From Sphingomonadales bacterium (GTDB taxonomy: Bacteria; Pseudomonadota; Alphaproteobacteria; Sphingomonadales; Sphingomonadaceae): a DNA stretch of 64,000 bases. A program made the translations under genes and the position numbers. Location of the stretch: NCBI GenBank assembly GCA_027483465.1, contig JAIXUQ010000031.1:1-64000 (forward strand), in the 5' to 3' direction. Under the pieces are notes generated by a model. The model saw only the letters and a program-made list of their open reading frames with translations, had not been told where the DNA came from and did not search any database. How positions within the stretch are numbered: the first letter of the stretch is position 1; every line of letters begins with the position of its first letter. Positions 1-8,352 of the stretch are shown in pieces.

Positions 1-1451
1 CCATCGGGCCAGCGGCCGGTCACCGTCTTGCGCTTGGTCCAGAACTGCACGCCTTCCATGCCGTGCTGGCCGATGTCGCCAAAGGCGCTGCGCTTCCAGC
101 CGCCAAAGCTGTGATAGGCGACCGGCACCGGGATCGGCACGTTCACCCCCACCATGCCCACATTCACCCGCGCCGCGAATTCGCGCGCGGCGTGGCCGTT
201 GCGGGTGAAGATGGCGACGCCATTGCCATATTGGTGCTGGCTGGGCAGCTGCAGCGCGGTTTCGAAATCGGGCGCGCGGACAATCTGCAACACCGGCCCG
301 AAAATCTCGTCCTGATAGCTCTTCATGTGCGGCTGCACATGATCGAACAGGCTGGGCCCGATGAAGAAGCCGCCTTCATGGCCCTGCAGGGTGAAGCCGC
401 GGCCATCGACCACCAGCTCGGCGCCTTCGTCCACGCCCATCTGGATATACTGCTCGATGCGCGCCTTGTGGGCGGCGGTCACCACCGGGCCATAATCGGC
501 TTCCGGATCGGTGCTGGTGCCGATGCGCAATTTGGCAATCGCTGGCAGCATCAGGCTGCGCAGCCGCTCCGCTGTCTCCGCGCCCACCGGCACCACCACC
601 GGCAGCGCCATGCAGCGTTCGCCGGCACTGCCAAAGGCGGCGCCCGTGAGATCGCGTACCACCTGGTCCAGATCGGCATCGGGCATCACGATGGCATGAT
701 TCTTCGCCCCGCCCATCGCCTGCACCCGCTTGCCGCGCGCGCAGCCTTCGGCATGGATATACTGCGCCACGTCCGACGAGCCGACAAAGCTGATCGCGGC
801 GATATCCGGGTGCTGGATGATGGCGTCCACCATTTCCTTGTCCCCGTTCACCACGCTGAAAATCCCTTCCGGCAGGCCGGCCTCGCGGAACATGTCGCCC
901 AGCAGATGCGGCAGGGTGGGATCACGTTCCGACGGCTTCAGGATGAAGGCATTGCCCGTCACGATCGCCACGCCGGCCATCCACATCGGGATCATCGCCG
1001 GGAAATTGAACGGGGTGATGCCCGCCCCGATGCCGATGGGCTGGCGGAAGGCCCACACATCGATGCCCGGCCCGGCGCCGTGGGAAAATTCGCCTTTCAT
1101 CACGTGCGGCGCGCCACAGCAGAACTCGATCACCTCCAGCCCGCGCTGGATATCGCCCTTCGCATCGGCAATCACCTTGCCATGCTCGGCGCTCAGCACG
1201 CGGGCCAGTTCATCGATGCGGGCCTCCACCAGCGCCTTGAAGGCAAACATCACCCGGGCGCGGCGCTGTGGGTTGGTGGCGGCCCAGGCCGGCTGCGCGG
1301 CGCGGGCGGCGGCCACCGCCTGCTCAAGGAGATCAGCCCCGGCCAGCCTGACCTCGGCCTGCACCTGGCCGCTGTTGGGATCATACACCGGGCTGGTGCG
1401 GCGGCCGGCGGCCACAGGCTTGCCGGCGATATGGTGATCGATGATACGCAT
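1..1451 (-). CDS. mmsA: CoA-acylating methylmalonate-semialdehyde dehydrogenase (3' end cut by window)
   Basis: Reading leftward from the ATG at 1449-1451 gives about 483 codons with no stop before the window edge, so only the last few residues are missing. The product belongs to the ALDH6 family, which converts methylmalonate semialdehyde (valine catabolism) or malonate semialdehyde to propionyl- or acetyl-CoA. Visible family features are the ITPFNFP block near residue 145, the nucleotide-binding SFVGSS segment near 221, the MGGAKNH motif near 246, and the catalytic cysteine in SAGERC near residue 280. MGGAKNH stands where ordinary ALDHs carry the general-base glutamate, which is typical of the CoA-dependent branch. 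It lies 48 bp downstream of the metal exporter gene on the same strand. Confidence 0.93.
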   Translation of the reverse strand, partial: MRIIDHHIAGKPVAAGRRTSPVYDPNSGQVQAEVRLAGADLLEQAVAAARAAQPAWAATNPQRRARVMFAFKALVEARIDELARVLSAEHGKVIADAKGDIQRGLEVIEFCCGAPHVMKGEFSHGAGPGIDVWAFRQPIGIGAGITPFNFPAMIPMWMAGVAIVTGNAFILKPSERDPTLPHLLGDMFREAGLPEGIFSVVNGDKEMVDAIIQHPDIAAISFVGSSDVAQYIHAEGCARGKRVQAMGGAKNHAIVMPDADLDQVVRDLTGAAFGSAGERCMALPVVVPVGAETAERLRSLMLPAIAKLRIGTSTDPEADYGPVVTAAHKARIEQYIQMGVDEGAELVVDGRGFTLQGHEGGFFIGPSLFDHVQPHMKSYQDEIFGPVLQIVRAPDFETALQLPSQHQYGNGVAIFTRNGHAAREFAARVNVGMVGVNVPIPVPVAYHSFGGWKRSAFGDIGQHGMEGVQFWTKRKTVTGRWPD

Positions 1452-1499
1452 GGCGGCGTTTCTATCGGCTGGCGGCCGGGCTGGCCACAGTCGATTCCA

Positions 1500-2456
1500 T
1501 CAGTGGTGATGATGGCCCAGCCCCTCGGGCAGCGCCTGGCGGCAATGATCTGCCCCGGTTTCCACCTGCAACGTGGCATGGCCGATATCGAACCGGTGGT
1601 GCAGCGCATGGGCGATGTTGGCCAGCGCCTCGTCGCCCGGATGGCCGCCGGGCATCACCAGATGCGCGGTCAGGATCGCGCCGCTGGTGCCCTGGGGCCA
1701 GATGTGCAGATCATGCACCGCCGCCACCCCGTCCAGCCCGGTGAGCCAGCCGCGCACCGCCGCCGGATCGATGCCGGCCGGCACAGCGTCCATGGCCAGC
1801 GCCAGCGATTCCTTCAACAGGCCCCAGGTGCCCTTCAGGATCACCGCCGCCACCGCCAGCCCCAAAAGCGGGTCCACCCAAACCCAGCCGGTTTGCCCGA
1901 TGATCAGCCCGCCCACCACCACGGCCGCCGAAACCCCGGCATCGGCCAGCATGTGCAGATAGGCACCGCGGATGTTCACATCGCCCTTCCGCCCGCGCAG
2001 AAACAACAGGGCGGTGCCCAGATTGATGGCAATGCCCACGCCGGCCACCGCCATCACCACCGTGCCCGAAACCGGCAGTGGCGAGAGCAGGCGATGCACC
2101 GATTCGAACAGGATGCCGCCGCACGCCGCCACCAGGATCAGCGCATTGGCCAGCGCCGCCAATATCGGGGAGCGTTGCAGGCCCCAGGTGAAGCGGTCCG
2201 TCGGCGCCCGCCGCGCCAGCGCAAAGCCGCCCCAGGCAATCAACAGCCCCGCCACGTCCGACAGATTGTGCCCGGCATCGGCCAGCAACGCCATCGAATC
2301 CCAGGCGAGGCCAGCGCCGGCCTCGATCACCACATAGGCCAGATTCAGCACCACCCCGATGGCAAAGGCCCGGCCAAAATCCGGCAGCGGATGGGCATGG
2401 CCATGGCCGTGATGATCATGGCCGCCCAACGGGTGGGAATGGGCGTGACTGTGCAT
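1500..2456 (-). CDS. Cation diffusion facilitator metal exporter (CzcD/ZitB-like)
   Basis: The 318-residue product resembles CDF proton antiporters that export Zn, Co or Cd from the cytoplasm. The start is taken at the ATG at 2454-2456, which opens with a histidine-rich stretch (MHSHAHSHPLGG then HDHHGHGHAH). The longer open frame to 2537 adds only low-complexity sequence lying in a repeat. Metal-site motifs are visible in the first helices (DAGHNLSD) and in a later helix (HMLADAG), followed by the cytoplasmic ferredoxin-like domain (VHDLHIWPQG). The protein ends in four histidines, so both tails could bind metal. Substrate preference cannot be read from the sequence. Confidence 0.9.
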   Translation of the reverse strand: MHSHAHSHPLGGHDHHGHGHAHPLPDFGRAFAIGVVLNLAYVVIEAGAGLAWDSMALLADAGHNLSDVAGLLIAWGGFALARRAPTDRFTWGLQRSPILAALANALILVAACGGILFESVHRLLSPLPVSGTVVMAVAGVGIAINLGTALLFLRGRKGDVNIRGAYLHMLADAGVSAAVVVGGLIIGQTGWVWVDPLLGLAVAAVILKGTWGLLKESLALAMDAVPAGIDPAAVRGWLTGLDGVAAVHDLHIWPQGTSGAILTAHLVMPGGHPGDEALANIAHALHHRFDIGHATLQVETGADHCRQALPEGLGHHHH

Positions 2457-2524
2457 CGGCCTGTTATGGGGTGGCAGGGGGGCCGAGTCGAGGGGGTGAT
2501 CCGCGTGGGGGGGAGGGCGTTTCA

Positions 2525-2570
2525 GATCCTCCCCCACTGGGGGAGGTGCCCGAAGGGCGGAGGGGGCGGG
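2525..2570 (+). repeat. GC-rich intergenic palindromic repeat, family B, copy 1
   Basis: The unit begins GATCCTCCCCCACTGGGGG and continues through GAGGTGCCCGAAGGGCGGAGG. It holds two nested hairpins: CCCCCA/TGGGGG, and GCCCGAAGGGC. A near-identical copy lies inverted at 46280-46325 and a diverged one at 4782-4830. All three are intergenic, as expected for a REP-like element. The flank at 2620-2690 holds two further short palindromes (around GGCGGAGCCGCC). Confidence 0.7.
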
Positions 2571-2695
2571 CAGGGCGCGAACATGGTTTCAAATGCACAC
2601 CGCCCGGCCACGGCCGGCGGCGGAGCCGCCGAGTCCGTTGTTGGGATGAAAGGAAGGAAGGAAGAGCGCGGCGGAGCCGCGCCGTCAGACGAGTC

Positions 2696-2724
2696 AAAAA
2701 AAGCAGCCCGAAGGCCGCTTTTTT
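2696..2724 (-). terminator. Intrinsic terminator downstream of tRNA-Gly
   Basis: Seven A residues on the + strand (2696-2702) and six T residues (2719-2724) flank a GC stem, GC-A-GCC / GGC-C-GC, with a CGAA loop. A leftward transcript leaving the tRNA-Gly gene 65 bp upstream would form this hairpin followed by a U run. The symmetric A/T tracts mean it could also act on rightward transcripts. Confidence 0.8.
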
Positions 2725-2788
2725 CGCTCGCTGTCCGAGCTTGATCGAGTCTGGCTGCAACACGCAGCCAGCCGATCTGCGCAGCGAC

Positions 2789-2863
2789 TGGAGCGGGTGA
2801 AGAGATTCGAACTCTCGACTTCAACCTTGGCAAGGTTGCGCTCTACCCCTGAGCTACACCCGC
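2789..2863 (-). tRNA. tRNA-Gly (anticodon GCC)
   Basis: The reverse complement folds as a cloverleaf. The acceptor GCGGGTG at 2857-2863 pairs with CACCCGC at 2793-2799. The D arm reads AGCTCAGGGGTAGAGC, the anticodon loop is CTTGCCAAG with GCC, and the T arm contains GTTCGAATC. A 3' TCCA (discriminator plus CCA) is encoded at 2789-2792. An intrinsic terminator follows at 2696-2724. Confidence 0.97.
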
Positions 2864-3001
2864 TCACCGGTCGCTTCGGAAGCGCGCCTCTAGCATCGGG
2901 CTTCGGCGGCATGCAAGCCCCTTTTTTGCAGCCCCATGCGCGCAAGCGCCGTCTTGGCAAACCGCCCCCACCGCCCCCATATGGCGGGCAAAGCAATTTG
3001 C

Positions 3002-3005
3002 GGAG
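3002..3005 (+). promoter_or_regulatory. Ribosome binding site fixing a TTG start
   Basis: GGAG at 3002-3005 lies 7 nt before TTG at 3013. The open frame extends upstream to 2797, but that extension overlaps the tRNA-Gly gene and is low complexity. The thioredoxin-fold protein is therefore placed at this non-ATG start. Confidence 0.6.
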
Positions 3006-3012
3006 CATCACC

Positions 3013-3918
3013 TTGGCCAGCATTCCCAATCCGGCCGCCGAAAAGGCCAGTATCGAAGCCTTCCGCCGCGACGTGATCGAGGCATCAAAGGGCGCGCTGG
3101 TGCTGGTGGACTTCTGGGCCGAATGGTGCGGCCCGTGCAAGACCCTGGGCCCCCTGATCGAAAAGGTCGTCGCCGCCCGCGCCCCCAAGGTGAAGCTGGT
3201 CAAGATCGATGTCGACAAGAACCAGATGCTCGCCGGCCAGTTCCGCATCCAGTCCATCCCCACCGTCTATGCCTTTCTGGATGGCCGCCCCGTCGATGGC
3301 TTCCAGGGCGCACTGGGCGAACGGGAATTGACCGCCTTTGTCGATCGCCTGCTCGCCGGCGTGCCGGCCAGCGCCGATGAAGCCGCGCTGGAGGAGCAGA
3401 TCGCCGCGCTGATCGCCGCCGCCGCCGAAGCCACTGCCGCCGGCGCCCATGATGATGCCGCCGCCATGCTGGGCGCCGCCCTGCAGGAATTGCCGGAGCG
3501 CGAGGATCTGGCCGGGCATCTCGCCCTGGCCCTGATCGCCGCCGGCAAGCTGGAGGGGGCCGCCGCCACACTGGCCGTGGTGCCGGCCACATCGAAGGAC
3601 GAGGTGGTGGCCCGCGCCCGCGCCGCCCTGGCGCTGGCGGCCGAGGCCCCGGCCGATGACGAACTGGCGCCGCTGCTGGCCGCGGTGGAGGCCGATCCGG
3701 CCAATCACGAGGCCCGCTTCGAACTGGCCGGCGCGCTGGCCGCCAAGGGCGACCGGGACGGCGCCGCCGACCATCTGCTCAGCATCATCAAGGCCGATCG
3801 CAGCTGGAACGAGGGCGCGGCGCGCGAGAAGCTGCTCAAGATGTTCGAGGCGGCTGGCCTGGCTGATCCGTGGAGCGTCAAGACCCGCGCCGCCCTGCGC
3901 GCCATCTGGTTTGCCTGA
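3013..3918 (+). CDS. Thioredoxin-TPR co-chaperone (CnoX/YbbN family)
   Basis: The product has 301 residues. An N-terminal thioredoxin fold of about 110 residues carries an intact CGPC active site (C39, C42, within DFWAEWCGPCK). An alanine-rich C-terminal half shows tetratricopeptide-like periodicity, matching the CnoX/YbbN layout. E. coli CnoX lacks the redox CxxC and acts as a holdase for the chaperonin. Alphaproteobacterial members such as Caulobacter CnoX retain CxxC and can also reduce proteins. TTG is the chosen start. The LON-domain gene begins 4 bp after the stop, suggesting one protein-quality operon. Confidence 0.88.
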   Translation: MASIPNPAAEKASIEAFRRDVIEASKGALVLVDFWAEWCGPCKTLGPLIEKVVAARAPKVKLVKIDVDKNQMLAGQFRIQSIPTVYAFLDGRPVDGFQGALGERELTAFVDRLLAGVPASADEAALEEQIAALIAAAAEATAAGAHDDAAAMLGAALQELPEREDLAGHLALALIAAGKLEGAAATLAVVPATSKDEVVARARAALALAAEAPADDELAPLLAAVEADPANHEARFELAGALAAKGDRDGAADHLLSIIKADRSWNEGAAREKLLKMFEAAGLADPWSVKTRAALRAIWFA

Positions 3919-3922
3919 TCGG

Positions 3923-4582
3923 ATGAGCGAGAGCGAGGCCTTTGAACCGCTGCCGGCCGCGGTGCCGGTGTTCCCCCTCACCGGCGCGGTGCTGTTCCCG
4001 CGCGGCGCGCTGCCGCTCAACATCTTCGAGCCGCGTTATCTGGCGATGGTGCGCGATGCCATGGCCGCGAGCGGCGCTGCCCACCGGGTGATCGGCATGA
4101 TCCAGCCGAAAGGCGGCGGCAAGAATGGCGCGCCGCCGGCGCTCTACAAGGTCGGCTGCCTGGGGCGGATCAGCGATTATCGCGAAACCGATGATGGCCG
4201 CATCCTGATCGCGCTGGTGGGGATCAGCCGCTTCCGGGTGGGGGCGGAGCTGGAGCGGGACACGCTCTATCGCCAGGTGATGACCGATTATCACGGCTTT
4301 GCCGATGACCGGCACGAGCCGGCGCCGCTGGATGCCGCCACCCGCGCCGGGCTGGAAGAGGCGCTGCGCCCCTATCTCGATGCGCGCGGGCTGGCCGCCG
4401 ATTGGGAAGCGGTGCAATCGGCTGACGACGAGGCGCTGGTGACCACGCTGGCCAGCGTGCTGCCGTTTGAACCGGCGGAAAAACAGGCCCTGCTGGAAAC
4501 CATCACGCTGGCCGAACGCGCCCAGACGCTCAGCGCGCTGATGAGCTTTGCCGCCTCCAGCGGGCCATCCGGATTGCAGTGA
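3923..4582 (+). CDS. LON-domain (Lon substrate-binding-like) protein
   Basis: This 219-residue protein consists of the LON N-terminal domain alone, without AAA+ or protease parts. Conserved blocks are [15 protein letters not shown] near residue 15, LNIFEPRY near 34, and [10 protein letters not shown] near 80. Stand-alone LON proteins are widespread in alphaproteobacteria; their function is not established, though substrate recognition is assumed by analogy with Lon. It starts 4 bp after the CnoX-like gene, and its TGA overlaps the start of the Trm112-like gene. Confidence 0.88.
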   Translation: MSESEAFEPLPAAVPVFPLTGAVLFPRGALPLNIFEPRYLAMVRDAMAASGAAHRVIGMIQPKGGGKNGAPPALYKVGCLGRISDYRETDDGRILIALVGISRFRVGAELERDTLYRQVMTDYHGFADDRHEPAPLDAATRAGLEEALRPYLDARGLAADWEAVQSADDEALVTTLASVLPFEPAEKQALLETITLAERAQTLSALMSFAASSGPSGLQ

Positions 4583-4773
4583 TGAGCAGCAGCGCGCTTG
4601 ATCCCCGCCTGCTGGCCATATTGGTCTGCCCGGTCACCCGCCAGCCGCTGCGCTATGATGCGGCAGCGCAGGAACTGGTCAACGACACCGCCGGGCTGGC
4701 CTATCCCATCCGCGACGGCGTGCCGATCCTGCTGGAGGACGCGGCCCGGGAATTCCTGCCGCCCACCGGCTGA
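4582..4773 (+). CDS. Trm112/YcaR family small zinc-ribbon-like protein
   Basis: The 63-residue product shows the Trm112 family pattern: [17 protein letters not shown] at the N terminus and [14 protein letters not shown] near the end. Only one of the metal-binding cysteines is kept (CPVTRQP rather than CPxCxxxL), as in many bacterial UPF0434 members. Eukaryotic Trm112 activates methyltransferases; the bacterial role is unclear. Its ATG (4582-4584) overlaps the last base of the preceding gene's stop, so the two are probably translationally coupled. Confidence 0.85.
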   Translation: MSSSALDPRLLAILVCPVTRQPLRYDAAAQELVNDTAGLAYPIRDGVPILLEDAAREFLPPTG

Positions 4774-4781
4774 GTCAGGGC

Positions 4782-4830
4782 GATCCTCGCCCTCTGGGGG
4801 AGATGCCGACCGGAGGGAGGCGGAGGGGGC
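4782..4830 (+). repeat. GC-rich intergenic repeat, family B, diverged copy 2
   Basis: The unit starts GATCCTCGCCCTCTGGGGG and ends GGCGGAGGGGGC. It aligns with the copies at 2525-2570 and 46280-46325 but carries changes in the middle (GATGCCGACCGGAGGGAGGCGG). It sits between the convergent Trm112-like and monooxygenase genes. Confidence 0.6.
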
Positions 4831-4837
4831 GCAGCGG

Positions 4838-6619
<1,782 letters not shown>

Positions 6620-6677
6620 GGCCGCCAGCCTGTGCCCAGCCGGCGCCCGCGGCAACGCTGGATAGTGGGAGGCCGGA

Positions 6678-6770
6678 TCACAGATGCCGCGCCGGCTCCA
6701 TGCGCTGGTGGAGGATGCGCGGCGAGCGGAAATCGGCCTGGGCTGCGGTGCTTATCTCAAGAACGGCAAT
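6678..6770 (-). pseudogene. Truncated RelE/ParE-like toxin remnant
   Basis: Directly behind and overlapping the small antitoxin-like gene, a second frame reads IAVLEISTAAQADF and then SPRILHQRM before a stop at 6678-6680. The first fourteen residues look like the beta-strand and helix start of ParE/RelE toxins. The remaining 70 or so residues of such toxins are absent, and no ATG or GTG opens the frame. The two other frames continuing leftward show no ParE-like sequence. I read it as a decayed toxin, but the match is short. Confidence 0.4.
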
Positions 6771-6936
6771 GCCGTTGCCGAAACTCGGCCATCAAGTCAC
6801 CAAGGGTCTTGCCGCTGCTGCCGCTGGCCAATCCTTCATCGATGGCCGCTTCAAAGGCGTCGCGCCGGGCGGCCTCCTCGATCTCGCGCGCCACCAGCGC
6901 GGCCGGCACCTCGATGGTTTCGCTCACACGGGCCAT
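6757..6936 (-). CDS. Small ParD-like antitoxin candidate (59 aa)
   Basis: An ATG at 6934-6936 opens a 59-residue frame beginning MARVSETIEVPAAL, with a core EEAARRDAFEAAIDEGLASG and a tail GKTLGDLMAEFRQRH. The last part resembles the C-terminal toxin-binding region of ParD-type antitoxins. The gene lies between ubiH-like and monooxygenase genes on the same strand and is followed, with overlap, by a toxin-like remnant. A free-standing small regulator is also possible. Confidence 0.5.
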   Translation of the reverse strand: MARVSETIEVPAALVAREIEEAARRDAFEAAIDEGLASGSSGKTLGDLMAEFRQRHCRS

Positions 6937-6963
6937 GGCCGGCTTATGCCACAGCGGCGCCGG

Positions 6964-8190
6964 TCATGCCAGTTCGCCGCGCAGCAGCGCCGGCAGCTTG
7001 CCGGTCTCGCCGCGGGCCTGGTTCATGAAGAATCGCTTCAGGGGCGGCAGCCGCTCCACCGCCGACAGGCCGATGCGCCGCACCCGGCTGGGCACCCGGC
7101 CGGGGATGGCAAACAGCCGGTTGAGATTGTCGGTCACGGCGCACACCAGGCTGTTGTCAAACATCCGCCACGCCGAAACCTGCGCCAGCACATCCGGGCT
7201 GCCCAGATCCAGCCCCGATCGCGCCGCGGTGGCCAGCACCTCGGCCGCCGCCGCCACATCGCGAAACCCCATGTTGAGGCCTTGGCCGGCAATCGGGTGG
7301 ATGCCGTGCGCGGCATCACCCAGCAGCAGCAGGCGATTGTCGGTATAGCGGGCGGCGTGGTGGAAGCCCAGCGGCCACACTGTCTGCGGCGCGATCACCT
7401 CGATCGCGCCCATGGTGCCATCACAGCGCGCCGCGATCTCGGCGGCCAGCGCGCGCGGGCCCAGCTTCTTCACGCCGGCCATGTGCTTGCCGTCCACCGT
7501 CCACACGATGGCGGTGCGCGGCCGGCCATCATCGGTGTCGGTCATCGGCAGCAGCGCCAGCGGCCCTTGCGGGTAAAACAGCTCGCAGGCCACATTCCCG
7601 TGCGGCACCGTGTGCGCCACCATGGTGATCAGCGCGGCATGGGGATAGTGCCACTGGGCGATGGGGATGCCGGCGGCATCGCGCGTGGCCGAGCGGCGGC
7701 CATCGCAGGCCACCGCCACGGCAGCGCGAAACACCCGGCCATCGGCGAGCGTGAGGGTGGCGGCATGATCGTCGCGCACCAGCCCGGCCACCGTCACCGG
7801 CGCCAGCAACTGCACATTTGGCTCGGCTCGCACCGCCCGCAGCAACGCGATGCGCAACAGCCGGTTTTCCAGCATCGTGCCCAGCGGATCATTGCCCTCG
7901 CCGGCATCGAAATGCAGAAATTGCGGGTGGGTGCCATCGGTCACGCGGATTTCGCGGATGGCACAGCCGTGATCATCCAGCAGCCCGCCCAGCCCCAGCG
8001 CACGCAGCATCCGGCCGCTGGCGCTGGCAATGGCGCTGGCCCGCCCGTCAAAGGCCGGCAGCGTGGTCGCGTCCAGATCCTGGGCGTCCACCACGATGCT
8101 GGTCACATCCGCTCTGGCCAGCGCCAGGGCCAGCGTGGCGCCCACCAGGCCGCCACCGATGATGATTACATCCGCATCATGAGTCTGCAT
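6964..8190 (-). CDS. UbiH/UbiF/COQ6-family FAD-dependent hydroxylase
   Basis: The 408-residue flavoprotein has the N-terminal FAD fold (DVIIIGGGLVGATLALALA), the FDGRASAIA segment of ubiquinone hydroxylases, and the second FAD motif GDAAHGIHPIAGQGLNMGFRD near residue 290. The family hydroxylates the aromatic ring of ubiquinone precursors using O2. Which ring position this paralogue acts on cannot be told. The ATG at 8188-8190 sits immediately before the FAD motif, so 45 bases of upstream frame are excluded. It is divergent from ftsK across 162 bp. Confidence 0.9.
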   Translation of the reverse strand: MQTHDADVIIIGGGLVGATLALALARADVTSIVVDAQDLDATTLPAFDGRASAIASASGRMLRALGLGGLLDDHGCAIREIRVTDGTHPQFLHFDAGEGNDPLGTMLENRLLRIALLRAVRAEPNVQLLAPVTVAGLVRDDHAATLTLADGRVFRAAVAVACDGRRSATRDAAGIPIAQWHYPHAALITMVAHTVPHGNVACELFYPQGPLALLPMTDTDDGRPRTAIVWTVDGKHMAGVKKLGPRALAAEIAARCDGTMGAIEVIAPQTVWPLGFHHAARYTDNRLLLLGDAAHGIHPIAGQGLNMGFRDVAAAAEVLATAARSGLDLGSPDVLAQVSAWRMFDNSLVCAVTDNLNRLFAIPGRVPSRVRRIGLSAVERLPPLKRFFMNQARGETGKLPALLRGELA

Positions 8191-8352
8191 GGCACCAGCC
8201 CTAGCCCATGCGCGCCCAACCCCCAAGCGGGACATGATGTCATCCGGGATGGACCGGGTGCGTGCTTGACCGCAAGCCCGACTTGATTCACACTTTGTTC
8301 GCTTTGTCCGGCCCGATTCACCGCCGGCACCGCCAAGGAAAGGCCCCCCGCC

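Noticed and set aside
63-2744. 893-codon open frame on the + strand
   Set aside because: It runs antisense to mmsA and the CDF gene; its His/Arg-rich product has no domain. This is a codon-bias artefact of GC-rich DNA.
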